Below, piece by piece: positions 40,317 to 52,080 of a stretch of 64,000 nucleotides of DNA. The stretch comes from Apostichopus japonicus (lineage: Eukaryota; Echinodermata; Holothuroidea; Aspidochirotida; Stichopodidae), in assembly GCF_037975245.1 (NCBI RefSeq), contig NC_092562.1, forward strand, positions 11,205,001 to 11,269,000, given 5' to 3'. The notes under the pieces were generated by a model. It was given only the letters and a program-made list of their open reading frames with translations, was not told the origin of the DNA and did no database searches. Position 1 is the first letter of the stretch; the number at the start of each line of letters is the position of its first letter. The translations under genes and the position numbers were made by a program.

Positions 40317-41354
40317 TCATTCGCAGTAAACAGCAAACACTTTAGCTATGCAGAATAAGGTAGAGTTCTGAAAGTTAGTCGACACAAAAGAGTCAGTAAG
40401 AGTGTCCCAGACTGCTCGACTGGACACTTGTAAACTTTGGCCGATATTCTCACCGATAGTAACCACGGTAATTATTTTATACCTATCTAGTCCAAGCGCC
40501 TTCACTTCGTCTTTTATGCGCGCAGACAAGAACTGAGCTTGCCTGGCGCATTTTCTACCGTTGTATCTCTCTCCATCCAAAAAGAGACATAGTTGTTCGT
40601 TCATTATTGACAGGATCCGGTGATGGTAAAGAGAAAATTTATCGACAGGTTCCAATTGGTAGGTTGGTTCGATTGTGACAGTTTTCAGAACAGATTCACG
40701 TCCGCGTGGTCGCTGCGCGAACGCTAAAATACCACGCCCTTTATGGTCGACGATCTTTTCGTGAACGCGTTGACGGAAATTGCGTGCGACACGCTTGCTG
40801 ACGATAATCCTCTGTAAACCTTGCGCGAGATGAGCGTAGCCTGTTTGTGACTTGGTCGAGGGTTCGCTATCGCTGACATTGTTTCGACGCGATTGGTTTT
40901 TCGAGGTGTACTGAGTCAAATCACTGTGTGTACTTGAGGAGGATATTTTCCGCCTCCTGGTAACAACTGATGTAGATGAAGATAGTTTCCTTTCTCTTGT
41001 ATCGGATATCGCGGTGTTCCCTAATGCCGGGTAATTAGAATAGCTCGCTCCGGCCTGATTGATGTACAATTGAGGCCTGGCTGGCGATAACCTGCGGTAG
41101 CGGTCGGGCTTGGAGTCGTTCGATTGAGAAGTCTTACGTAGCGGCACCAACGCCGGGAAGCCGAAGTTGTCGAAAGCAGGCTCGGGGGGAGAGACCGGTG
41201 ACGTGTCTGAAATGCAACGGCTGGTCGACATCTTACGAACTGCGCCCGCTTCCCTGTCCGTCGCTCCTGATTGGGTGGGAATCACGGGTAACTGACCGTA
41301 CTCTCCAACCGATGCAAATTTCCGATGAGGTATAGTTCTGCTCGAGGACTCCAT
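40317..41354 (-). CDS. Tctex-type dynein light chain family protein (Tctex1 domain), single coding exon
   Basis: An uninterrupted 345-codon frame with a good start context (GAGATGG). The first about 220 residues are Ser/Arg/Pro-rich and low in hydrophobics, probably disordered (runs such as RRRKISSSSTHS). The last about 115 residues form a Tctex1/DYNLT domain: TYQLEP, then the helical NGRKCARQAQFLSARIKDEV, then the beta strands around YKIITVVTIGE, SSRAVWDTLTDSFVS and the C-terminal FCIAKVFAVYCE. DYNLT-family proteins are dynein light chains that bind intermediate chains and cargo. Several members with long N-termini (the TCTEX1D group) act in axonemal or intraflagellar-transport dyneins. The sequence does not let me choose between DYNLT4- and DYNLT5-like. 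The lack of introns could reflect a retroposed origin, but no poly-A tail or flanking duplication is seen. Three CRE palindromes lie upstream. Confidence 0.92.
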   Translation of the reverse strand: MESSSRTIPHRKFASVGEYGQLPVIPTQSGATDREAGAVRKMSTSRCISDTSPVSPPEPAFDNFGFPALVPLRKTSQSNDSKPDRYRRLSPARPQLYINQAGASYSNYPALGNTAISDTRERKLSSSTSVVTRRRKISSSSTHSDLTQYTSKNQSRRNNVSDSEPSTKSQTGYAHLAQGLQRIIVSKRVARNFRQRVHEKIVDHKGRGILAFAQRPRGRESVLKTVTIEPTYQLEPVDKFSLYHHRILSIMNEQLCLFLDGERYNGRKCARQAQFLSARIKDEVKALGLDRYKIITVVTIGENIGQSLQVSSRAVWDTLTDSFVSTNFQNSTLFCIAKVFAVYCE

Positions 41355-41581
41355 CTCATATTATTGTTTTATTATTGTTGTTTTCTCTGTACTGTACTGC
41401 CTTGCTTTATTTAAAACGACTTTAACTGACACATCAATTCCGTCAATCAGCAGATATATATATAGGAAGAGCCATTATAAATACATCCTGGATCAATGTT
41501 TAATAACATTTGCTATTTTGCTATATTAGTCGATATTGCAATATGATAATTGACTGCATACAGAGAGTAGCTCAAAATCTC

Positions 41582-41589
41582 TGACGTCA
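41582..41589. promoter_or_regulatory. CRE palindrome TGACGTCA, 228 bp upstream of the Tctex1-domain start codon
   Basis: A perfect CREB/ATF consensus, the nearest of three upstream of the gene on the minus strand. Binding is not shown by sequence alone. Confidence 0.4.
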
Positions 41590-41760
41590 AACAACGTATG
41601 TAGCAAGTTGTATAAGAAAATACACGGATAAGGATGTTGGCGAAAAAAAAAACACACTTGATTTAAGGCTGTCAATCACAGTTAAAAAGAAAATCGATTA
41701 AAGTTCATAGACTATAGTCTCCTTTGTACTAGTCTGATCTTAAAACCACATTGAAGAAAG

Positions 41761-41768
41761 TGACGTCA
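41761..41768. promoter_or_regulatory. CRE palindrome TGACGTCA, about 407 bp upstream of the Tctex1-domain start codon
   Basis: A perfect match flanked by AG and CT, which extends the palindrome to AGTGACGTCACT. Confidence 0.4.
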
Positions 41769-42010
41769 CTAACTTTATTGATCGATCGAATGATTGTCGG
41801 CAGAACAGATTGATCCTTGACTTTGGTAGAATTCACGACGATACCAGGAAGTGTAGCCTGCTGTTTGTGATATCAGCTTTGCCAAGAAATCAGTCAAATC
41901 ATCCGAAACAATTAAAACACAAGAAGGTTACAAGGATCCATTTATTTCAAACGAAGGACGGGGTGCCGTAAAATCTGGCTCAATCCTCATCGGCGCGCAA
42001 AACACACGGA

Positions 42011-42018
42011 TGACGTCA
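42011..42018. promoter_or_regulatory. CRE palindrome TGACGTCA, about 657 bp upstream of the Tctex1-domain start codon
   Basis: A perfect match, extended palindrome GATGACGTCATC. Third of the cluster. Confidence 0.35.
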
Positions 42019-43579
42019 TCAGAGTCTGTATAGCAACAGCACATATATTGTCAAACGAGATGTAGATTGAACACTACAACAAATAAACACACACAAAAAT
42101 GTCTTCCATTTTCTTTTTGTGGTTAATGGCTATATATGAATATATATGAATACTTCTTGTTTTAGAAAGTGACCGCTGTACCTGGGCTGAGTTGAAACAA
42201 TGGTACTGTGTTGAGACTATCCCACGTATACAGATGTGAAAATAGGCGATATGTATAGGCTAGTCACTATAGCAGATTTTGACAGTTGCACCGTTCTTTC
42301 TTAATTCCACGGGCGAGAGAAAGGTTGTGTACAATTGAGAGATTGTCAAAACAAGACCGTCACGTTCGGCAGATGTTATTAACCTAATACCATCCATGCA
42401 GTAGGCGGTCTGGCACTGTTGATACCCGAGAGCACTATCACGGGCTTTAAACATTCTTGCCCCGCGTTACGCTTCAGAGGTAAATGGTAACCAGAGCGAA
42501 TAATACGAAACAAGTCAAACTATTCAACCTCACTTGGGATAAGTTTCCAAGCTTACGTAAAAAAAATAAACTCCTTTCATTCTTACATGTTAATCTTTGA
42601 CAATAAAGTCGATAGTCTTTTACGTGAAGTACAAAACAAAGAAAAGAAAAATAAAGATTTGTGTCCAGATGTGAATAGAAAACTCAAGATAAAAATCCTG
42701 GAAACTCCCTCCCTCCTACCCCGCCCCCCCCCCGATCATCCTTTGTATTTCTAGTCACACATCACTTCTTTTGTTATCCGTATCCGGATTATCAGCTAAC
42801 AAGAAATCAGTTGTACCACCATTGATTAACAGTTTATTCTAAGTATGAATACAAATGAACTCATTAAGGTCACAACTCTTCCCCTTATTGTCGTATTTTA
42901 TCAATGTTTGTTTATTGAATGCTGGGTGGAAACTCGTTTACCAAGAAGCTGTCACTATATACAACTCCCTAATTCTACAGGCATTGTGCGCATGCCCGGC
43001 GGGATATAACGTCACCTCCTATAGCTATGAGTTGTCCGTATTATGTAACTGCGTTCTGGCATCCGTATAATATACCTACACATACACAAAACGTCATATA
43101 TATTTGAAACTGTTGACTATTATTGATTGTAAAATGAAAATGTTTTGTCTGTAAAACTGGATCAGAGCGCGTAACCGTCACATTGCCTGTTCCCTGTCTT
43201 GTGTTGGGTCTATATAGCATATAGCCCATCTAATACAGTAGGAGAGAGTAATAACATATAAGCACTGAAGCAACTGTGGCAAATTCTCCCTGTTTACCAT
43301 GACGCTATTTCTGAAGATTCTTAATATCATAACAGAACTTTAATATTCTCGACACAAAATAATGTCCCAAAATCGATATGATGCCATTATATAATTCAAA
43401 GCTTTCAAAAGAATGCTTTGGTGAAATAATTGTTTGAGTATTTTATTTTCATTCGTTGTTGTCACTTCATCACAAACTATCAATTGTTGTGCCTGTGCCG
43501 CAAACTTTCATGACAATTCTTTATATTGTAGTGCGCGTGCGCGCTACAATATTGGCATTACTTGCCAATTTAACGATAC
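42019..43579. other. Intergenic, no gene recognised
   Basis: A 64-codon frame on the minus strand (42451-42260) starts with ATG but has no domain I recognise. A hairpin with an alternating GC centre (TATTGTAG, TGCGCGTGCGCG, CTACAATA) lies at 43524-43551. Confidence 0.5.
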
Positions 43580-43593
43580 CTACATGACTGGAC

Positions 43594-43977
43594 ACTTTTC
43601 AAAGGAGACTACTTCGTAATATTCTCAACATTAGATGGACCAATAACAATTGGTTATCAAACGATGAGTTATACAATGAAACCAACCAAACACCTAGGTC
43701 ATCCATAGTCGCACATAGAAGATTGAGATTTTTCGGTCATGTAGCAAGACTCCAGGAGGACGCTCCAGCAAAGGTTGCTTTAAGAGAAGCACTGAGACAT
43801 ACTGCTAAACTAGTAGGAAGGCCCGTGACTACCTTGCTTGGAAAAATAAAGTCGCAAGTTAAGGACGTTAATATTAACAATTTCGAGGAAGCAATAAACC
43901 TTGCGGAAGATCGTGATACGTGGCGGAGGTTAATCACTGAGCATGTCGTATAGACGAGACTCAACTTACTACTATTA
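43594..43977 (+). mobile_element. 5'-truncated LINE with 14-bp target-site duplication
   Basis: An open frame from about 43606 to 43953 encodes the C-terminal end of a non-LTR retrotransposon endonuclease/reverse transcriptase protein: ILNIRWTNNNWLSNDELYNE, then RRLRFFGHVARLQEDAP, VGRPVTTLLGKIK and LAEDRDTWRRL, with a natural stop. The same 14 bases, CTACATGACTGGAC, flank the insert at 43580-43593 and 43978-43991. This is what target-primed reverse transcription leaves. The 3' end is a short ACTACTATTA tail. The frame is intact over its length, so the copy is fairly young. The clade is not determined. Confidence 0.88.
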
Positions 43978-43991
43978 CTACATGACTGGAC

Positions 43992-46543
43992 GTTGAGACT
44001 TAAAGTGTCATATAGTCTCTGTATATTTGCAGTTTCAGAGGCTAGCTGCGTACCCAACTTATTCTGAGCCTGTCACGGCTCTCACAAGCGCCCTCACTTT
44101 GTAGGTAACTACAAGGTATGTTGTCCGCCCAAAAAATAACAGCATGAACAACCGAAAAGTTCTTGCTAATACCTCAAGCACTCCACGCGCACTACAATAC
44201 TGCGTATTTGCAGGCAAATGCAGTTCTAGTTAAAAACAAATACGGATTTTCCAATACGCTTTGAACAAGGCAGGATTACAAGGACGATTAGCCGTACAAA
44301 CTTCACAACGTATATTGTAGGCCTATAGAACAACTAAACCTGACTAAATAATGAAAGGTTTGTGAGAGGCGAAGTCGATTGAAATTAATGATTCCTCGCT
44401 ATAACATTAACGTTTCGTGAAAACATATAGGTCGTTAGTTATAATTGTATATCATATGCAATACTATTTTGAGTTATATTTGATAAATTTCGTAATTAAG
44501 TGTGTCCCTAAACTGATCTACAGATGGCAAACAAATATCTTACGTAATCAACTTTAAAACATTATATAGTTGTGATCATTCTGTTTGTCAAATCTATCGT
44601 GTTTTGGGGGCATTCCTGTGAAACCAGTTACCTTAACATCGCCCGATCAGAAAACTTTAATTTGTCTATACACGGGTTCTCAGGCTGATTAGTTTATAAA
44701 AACGTTCTCATTGTTTTCACGTTACTCAATTTCTTGGTCGTTTTATCTGGCAGCCGAACACACCATCTTCTGTTATAATCTCTTTAAGCTGATAATAATC
44801 GTTATCAATAGCATAGAAATACGAAATGTGTAAATGATGAAAACACTCTTGCAAGGTATACGGTGTTGTTTGACGACCTGGAAACCATGCGGACTCCGAA
44901 CAGCATAAAACTTAGTCCCTTCATTCTCTGGTGACTAGATAATGTTGTTAGTATTGTTTTTAAGGACTTAAAATATGTGTATTTGTATAGTATGTGTTGT
45001 TAAGGACGTTAAATATGAATCTAAGAGACTGACTTCGGTCAGCTTGCGGCTTTTATAGCCAATGATGGCTTCTTCGCGAGTTCCTGTTTGCAGGAGGATC
45101 TAACATACATACAATACATTCATTATTCAAGAAGTGTGCGATAAACTTAGTGATATATAGACATATGTCGTACAGTTAAGATACTATCAATCCGAGAAGT
45201 ATAGCCTATACTTAGCCGTATACAAACTCGTCACGGGGGTCTCAAAATTGCAACGACTCTGGATTACATGTCACGATATCGCTAGTGTAGTGAAATTAAT
45301 GCACAATGCATATAGACGATAGCGAATGGGCCTATACAAATGAAGAAAAACGTTGCCTAACAAAACAGCAAACTCTCAATGACGCTATATAGTCACGCGT
45401 AGTGTTGCAGCCGATTATCGGCCTGGTTGCACGGTATCGGTATCTGCCGATTGTGACAATATCGTCCTTGCATCGCTCGGTATCGGTAACCGTCTGCATA
45501 AACTTCAGATATTTGCCGACCGATATTGTTGTTTTTTCCCTGACAAAAAAGAGCCATTTTTTATTCCGATTTAACTCCATATTTGGAATGTTTGATCAAG
45601 GATTTTTCATTTATATATCGGCCGTGTGTGTTTATTAATAATCAATTAGAGGTCATCATGATACCCCTCCCCCCCCCCACTACCACCCACTCCCTTCCTC
45701 CCATTAATATGCTAGAAAATAAAATTATGGTCAGTCAAGAATAAACCTGCAAGTTCAATAATCCTTAATTTACCTGCCTGAGGCGTTAAATTGTCTGATA
45801 TCTGCATGGTCTAATGACTAAATTGTCCAATGACTAAAATGTCTTAAATATCTAAATCGTCTATTGTCTAATTTATCTACTCCTTAAAAGTATGGAAATG
45901 TAAGTTGAGTGTAAGAATCATCATGAAAGTATTTTGCTAGCTATTGTGAGTTCAATAACATGCAAATACTTAGCATGATAATATTACACATTTTCAATTG
46001 CAGTTAAATGTACCTCTCCAAGTAATAGCGCATAATGCATACAGACACTTTAAACACGTAAATGTTGAGAGAAAATATAAGGGCTATATCATTTAAGTAC
46101 GGCAATATTGCTGCATTATCTCACCTCCTGCACGACTTAAACAGAAAACATAACATCAACCTTAAAACTTGGTAAAAGAAAAAATTAGTCCGATTCTATA
46201 CCACTTTGATATTTAACTATCTTTTGGACTTTGATCGTAACAAACTTTCAGAGTTACGCTATCGAAGCAAGGGTTTTGATTGGTTAGAAACAACACTCCA
46301 CCTCTTGCACTACTATTTACATTGATTCTTTCTCTGTATACCATCTGGATAACACTGATCAAAGTTTAATTGTTAGACTCAGGTATATAATTCGCTTCTG
46401 CAGCTGCAGTTTTGTGGTTATATTGTTTTATATTCAGCCATTTTGTCAATTCTCGTGCGTGAACAAAATATCAACAGTTAATAGGCGGGTTTATATTTGG
46501 TCTTTGGATTTCCTCTGAAACAGACCCGGTGTCATTTTACAGA
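43992..46543. other. Intergenic with a SINE fragment; no gene recognised
   Basis: Apart from the SINE 3' fragment at 45005-45117 and a poly-C run near 45668, I see nothing. Open frames at 45332-45638 on both strands overlap each other and have no domain. Confidence 0.5.
45005..45117 (+). mobile_element. SINE 3' fragment (copy 3, tRNA head missing)
   Basis: From GACGTTAAATATGAATCTAA onward it matches the 3' halves of the copies at 31347 and 57730, including CTGACTTCGGTCAGCTTGCGG and the ACATACAATAC tail. The head is absent, as in 5'-truncated retroposition. Confidence 0.85.
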
Positions 46544-46753
46544 ATGGGGAAAAGTTACGATATATCACATTCCATTAGTCAGGAACCTCTCCATGGCGAC
46601 AGTGTCGTCATTTCGGTCAATGGTACAGATTCCGAGCGGAGTTGGACAACGGATGAAAAGATTAGATATTTCGCAATAACAATCGCATTGGCGACGTGGT
46701 TCGGAGCGACATTCTTTGTCGCATTCTATCTGAACCACCCTGACAAGTTTTAA
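46544..46753 (+). CDS. Possible 69-residue single-pass membrane protein
   Basis: An ATG frame of 69 codons, preceded by an acceptor-like TCATTTTACAG two bases before the ATG. The first about 38 residues are polar (MGKSYDISHSISQEPLHGDS). They are followed by DEKIRYFAITIALATWFGA and TFFVAFYLNHPDKF, that is one hydrophobic helix of about 21 residues with a short charged tail. The composition is more protein-like than neighbouring chance frames. I do not recognise the family. It could be a small integral membrane protein, the last exon of a larger gene, or chance. No further exon was identified. Confidence 0.35.
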   Translation: MGKSYDISHSISQEPLHGDSVVISVNGTDSERSWTTDEKIRYFAITIALATWFGATFFVAFYLNHPDKF

Positions 46754-47337
46754 CTCATCTTCGTCAGAAATATAGCCCATTTTACGTCATGGCGTCAACT
46801 ATATACATGGGGCGAGGATCGTTGTGATCGCCATGGTTACCGTCACGGTGTCAGCCATCTTGTTTTTAATCTTCCTGCAAAATGGATAAACTAACCCCGA
46901 AAGCTGTCTAATTTTGGATGTCTGCAGTAATGCTTTGGTTTCGACACTTGCAACACCATTGCATGTAGCTAAACTAAGTTATACTTAGTAGCTTAGTAAA
47001 CTATTGTACCAGGATATAGTGACAGAAGACTGGTAAATGATATAAAAACATTTCAGTGATCCACAGACCAAGGATGGATTTGTATAGAGATACCGACAGA
47101 ACCAACCCAGTACACCTCGGCACACTTGGAATGAGCTGTCGGTGAACAACACACAATCATCATGTTTCGAGATATCGCTGGAAACCACGTGAAACGTTAT
47201 ATATTTGCATAACACTCGTGTGACTGTATATGATCGTATACCAAAGTTATAATTTCGGTTGTTCAGTGTGTGAGTATAGGAGGGACCATCGATAAAAAGA
47301 GAAATATATATTGGATCACATTTGACGTGACATCGGT
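46754..47337. other. Intergenic, no gene recognised
   Basis: A 123-codon minus-strand frame (47356-46985) overlaps the start of the following minisatellite and has no recognisable domain. Confidence 0.45.
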
Positions 47338-47685
47338 TATGATCATACGGTTTCATGTCCGATGTATGGGGATCGGCATGGGTTGAGAATGGATCAGTTC
47401 ATAGCGTCATTATAATACGGATTCATTCTCGATGTATGGGGACAGGCCGTGGTTGAGAATGGATCAGTTAATATCGTCATGATCATACGGTTTCATTCTC
47501 GATGTAAGGGGACAGGCCGTGGATGAGAATGGATCAGTTAAGATCGTCATGGTCATACGGTTTCATCTCGATGTAAGGGGGCCGGGGTTGAGAATGGATC
47601 AGTTAATATCGTCATGATCATACGGTTTCATTATCGATGTAAGGGGACTGGCCTGGTTTGAGAATGGATCAGATAAGGTCGTAGC
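47338..47685. repeat. 70-bp minisatellite, five copies
   Basis: The landmark GTTGAGAATGGATCAGTT recurs at about 47382, 47452, 47522, 47587 and 47656. Each unit also contains ATCATACGGTTTCAT and CGATGTAAGGGG. The units differ by substitutions and short deletions. Confidence 0.9.
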
Positions 47686-47689
47686 GTGG

Positions 47690-50600
47690 GTTAAGTCGGC
47701 AAGTTTAACACCTTACCGTATTAATTATAGATTAGCTTGTAATTAATTGAACTTTAAAAAGAGTATCTTTATAAAATGAAATGGTTCTATTAATTTTCTA
47801 ATATTTCTTCGCAAACTGTTTCTCATTCATATAGGCTCATTATATAACATGTAACACTCAATTTGAGAATTGGAATGGGTGGGGGGGGGGTCGACTTTTA
47901 CTTTATCTTTAGAAACAAGCACTTGAATAGTCAAGCTAACCAACTAATGTATTTATTATAGTGATGAAGAGAGAGAGGTAAGAGATGAACCTTGAAATTG
48001 AAATTGAAAATATGCAAGTATTATCTTCCAGATGTATGATAATCTCTTCAAAGTCATAAGATATTTTCTACGGGAATTAATATCCTTATCGCGTACTGTT
48101 TATATGAATAGCAATGCAATAACTAAATCAATACAAGTAATGCCCATATAGTTAATTCGAAAGTTGCCTATTTGTATTTGAATATTTATATATTTCATTA
48201 TTTTTATTTATTTCTTATTTTTGCAGTTTTCGTTTTCGTTTTCTTCAGCTCTCATTTCTAACAAGATGCATTCATACTATTAAAAATGTGTGTGTGGGGG
48301 CGGGGCGGGGGGGGTATACAATATAAGACCATGTCCACAAGTTTAACTCAATATTTACGTTATTCATGATGTACACTAGATATTGTATTTTTATAGCAAA
48401 GTTATAGAACATTAAAGGATAACAAACACTGATTTATTGTTGTATTGTTTTGTTGCATATCACGTGCCGTTCATTCTCATACTATTAATCCTTCTCCGTC
48501 TCAAATCAAGCGCGCATTTGTCGAAAACGAAGACAAGTTTGACTACATGTGTAGTGTATGTATGTTGCCATTAGTTGACGACGTAATTCTTATCGAGGCA
48601 GACTTGTGACGTCAGCGAGCCACATCGATATAGTTAACAGAAGCAAAGCAAAATCCGTTGCCAATCAACAATCAGACCAAAAATATATTTGAATGTATTT
48701 ATTAAAATAACTTGATAACTCCAATTTGAGCTATTAGTTTTCAAACTGTACTAAATCAATTATTTCAAATTATTCAATGTGTCATGATATTATTTGTAAC
48801 TGGTGTCTCGTTTAACAACAAAAACAATATGGATATCATCCTGCGCAATGGCAAATCGAAGCCATTTAACGTTAACAGTTAGGCCTACTTATACTAACAC
48901 GTCAGGTCTACGTAAGGACAATACGGTAGGCTGAGCAGGTTAGGACCCGTGCACTTATAGATTGGCATCTTTACAACATGATAGCATCAAAGTCCGCGTG
49001 GTAAGTCAGAGAATGTGGTGTTTTGGCAGTCCTTGAAATTCGTTGGTAGACTCTGATCAGTGCCCCACCAGGGAGCAGATAATGCAAGTTTGTTTGTACA
49101 CGGAGTTGCGAGGGCGGACATTTTAAGCCCCGGGGTCATTCATCATGTAATTCAATTTGATTTGAAATGTTGATCCGTAATTTTTTCTTTCATCCTGTAG
49201 GAAAGAAAGTGTACATTTCCTGTATTAAATCACATTATGAAATTGAACATTATCTTCCAATTGTTGTTTGGGGGGACTTGCCCTAATTCGTGAAGGTATG
49301 TGGTACGTATGGGATTATATCTTATGCTCGGCAGCTCGGTCCCTTGAACTGCTGTTGTTATAAAACATGATGCAACAACGTTCGCTGACGGGTCGCATGG
49401 TGTCACAGGTATAACACGAGGTGAAACACATGCAGTGAGAGGTCTCATAGAGGGAATATGAAAGATCAAAAAGATGACAAAGCCAAATAATTTATGATAA
49501 TATATATTAACCTAGATATTAAGGGAATTTATCAATGGCTTGCCTCTGTTTGCGTCCGTCTAAAGAATTTGAGTAATTTGATTTAAAAGATGCTTACTGG
49601 CAATTGGCTGATTCAGCTTCCAAGCATTACATTTATAGCTTTCTAGAAGTGCATTTTTCAAATGTATGATGCCATATTTTCCACAGAAAGTAAACTCTCC
49701 ACCCCCACCCTTTCACTAATGTCTTTCTGCTCATATTTTCATGACTAAAGTAATCATTGTTATTAATGAATTCAGTCTGTAATATTTAATATACGACTCA
49801 GGTGCACATATCATGTAGATACAGTAAGCCATTTCACGATTTTATAACTGCACCTGCGCAATACACAGTTGTGATTGAAACTATAATAGGAAACTCGACT
49901 ATGATGTTGACTTGAACCCCTCCTTACTTCTCGGAGTTGACTAATAATATGTGATTAAGTTTAAATATGCATGTGCATGGTACACACTTAACATCACTCA
50001 CCAACCTTGAAAGAAGGATATTTGGTCTTTTTATTTTTCATGATATTTATAGACCAAGCGAAAATGAGTGCAAGTTTTTTTTCTATTTATTCTGGTTTTC
50101 AAGATATGAACATTGCAAATATATGCTTAATCTTAGGGAACCTCTCCTTTAAGGCTAAATTGACGATGACCTCGGCGCATAATCCTAATTAACGTTTATC
50201 TCTGACTTCTAAAAGAGAAACGGTGTAGTCTATAGATACATTCGATACGGTGAGAGTTGTAATGTAATTGGTATTTTTCTGTGTTGTTATAAACGCCTGT
50301 TGAAAAAAAAAGCCTCCTTGTTGTTAAAAAACCAATCCAAACTAGATTATGTTTAGTATCAATTCCTTACATGTAGGCTATATCTGTACACGATGCACAG
50401 TGTAGATCGCTAACCAACCTTTCACCTGATCGTACTCATAGGCTATATTCCCTTTCCATGGGACTTTTGATATCTCCCTCGCCGGTTACGGTCTTGATGT
50501 CAGGGGACTAGCCTGCATGGTTATTTGGTTTTCCTGTCCGGGCTCTATCTTGGGTAACTTTTCTTAGAAAGGATTTCTTTCCTAACTCCATGGAATCGTC

Positions 50601-50930
50601 CTAATGCACTTGACGTAACACTTCGATTTTATGCAACACTATACCGTAAACGTACGTTACTGTATAACTAAAGACAGGCTTTCCAACTACCACAAATAAA
50701 CGAAATAGTACTTTTTGTTCGGTGTTTAATCAAGTTTAACCGACGACGATATGTTAAGTTACTGGCCATGTCACCAATATGCACTCTTTTCTGTTTGGGA
50801 TTGAAAAGTAAATCCATCAGGATTGCAACAAAGGCAATTCCCTCTCCTTGTGCGGGAAGTAAAAGCGATGGCGCTAGCCAAATAATAGTTTCATTTATAT
50901 ATTAAATATTGTGATGAAACTTGTGAGCTT
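47690..50930. other. Intergenic, no gene recognised
   Basis: AT-rich DNA with G runs near 47881 and 48300 and a CRE palindrome at 48607-48614. No exon recognised. Confidence 0.5.
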
Positions 50931-50934
50931 CCTT

Positions 50935-51262
50935 GGTACAATTTTAGGAGGATAGCGTCTCATTGAGCCACGTATTCAGTGGACATGGGTTGCACACATG
51001 CCGGTCGCAGAGAGTGTTTTGACCCTCTGGCCAAAGGCAAGGATTCACGCACGCCACCTAAAATGCTTCTGGTCGACCTGATCAACCGACCCTCCCGGGT
51101 TCTTTTGCGACAACAAGGGAGACATGGCACGGGATCCTAGGCCACCAAAAGCACCATACCTACAGCCGGAGGTATTATCGCCTCCAGTCTGTCTCGAACC
51201 CTAGCCACGGTTTTCTCGATTAGCAGTGCAAGGTCTTTCGCTTACACCGTCGCGCTAACCAA
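50935..51262 (-). mobile_element. tRNA-derived SINE (second family)
   Basis: Read on the minus strand, the block begins GGTTAGCGCGACGGTGTAAG (A-box-like) and has GGCTAGGGTTCGAGACAG (B-box-like) about 55 bp later. A body of about 230 bp follows and ends near 50935. The family differs from the copies at 31347 and 57730. The body has no coding content. Confidence 0.6.
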
Positions 51263-51358
51263 CACATCAGCTAGAAAACTAACTTCAGAACTAATACTTA
51301 ATTTCTTTCAGTTTATTCACATTTTCACTTTACAAACCTACTAGAAAGCAATAAATAC

Positions 51359-51515
51359 AGGATTAAACAAGAAAGAAAGACAAGAATTACTTATGTTTAC
51401 TACCTAAGAATAAAAGAATAAGTTAATCTACACTCTAACACTACGGTAACTTAATTTGTACTTCCCCCGTACCATTACACAGAACGACGAACCATGAATC
51501 CACGTTTTCATAAAT
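51359..51515. repeat. Left arm of a palindrome around a LINE relic
   Basis: 157 bp that is the inverted, nearly identical copy of 52026-52106 joined to 52516-52592. It includes AAGAAAGAAAGACAAGAATT and ACGACGAACCATGAATCCAC. Confidence 0.9.
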
Positions 51516-51745
51516 TTGATTGCTGACCATCTTCTAAGATCAATTTCAATGCCTTCTTGTATATCTCTTTTAATCAATTTGACCACCTCCTTTATTATCA
51601 ATAATTCTCTTTTAAAAAACCAGCCGCCATCTTCTATTCCAAACTATCTTTTTAACAACACTAAAAACTAAAACAAGTCTTTCCTATGTTAACCTACTAT
51701 ATTCCAGGGTTAGGAACACCACGTAAAAATACATCGCAACTTGAG

Positions 51746-52080
51746 TTAAACATTCCTACCAACTACTCTTTCGAAAAATGTATAAACCCAGGAAATAACT
51801 CTCGATATATGTGGACACTCCCAAAACATATGTAGAATAGTTTCTGGATTTTTGCAAAACGAACAGAGACCATCCCCAATCCCCCACCTGTGCAGTTTCT
51901 CTGCCGTGCACATTGTCCCGTGAGTAATTCTCCATTGCAATTTAAAACTTTAAACTTATTACATAAAATGGGGAGAAACACCATTTTCCAAATGCTGTCC
52001 CAGTCGCAAGATGGACTAACTTGACATTTATGAAAACGTGGATTCATGGTTCGTCGTTCTGTGAAATGGTACGGGGGGTA
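51746..52080 (-). pseudogene. LINE reverse-transcriptase C-terminal relic with zinc-binding motif
   Basis: On the minus strand two overlapping frames give WDSIWKMVFLPILCNKFKVL, then, after a single-base frameshift near 51945, LQWRITHGTMCTAEKLHRWG and CSFCKNPETILHMFWECPH. The Cys-x2-Cys...His-x4-Cys pattern is the zf-RVT zinc-binding region found at the end of L1-like LINE reverse transcriptases. The frameshift and lack of RT core make it a relic. It occupies the centre of the palindrome formed by 51359-51515 and 52026-52592. Confidence 0.8.

Noticed and set aside
42260-42454. 64-codon minus-strand ATG frame (MFKARDSALG...)
   Set aside because: Plausible composition, but no domain, splice site or promoter evidence. 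A chance frame of this length is expected in 64 kb.
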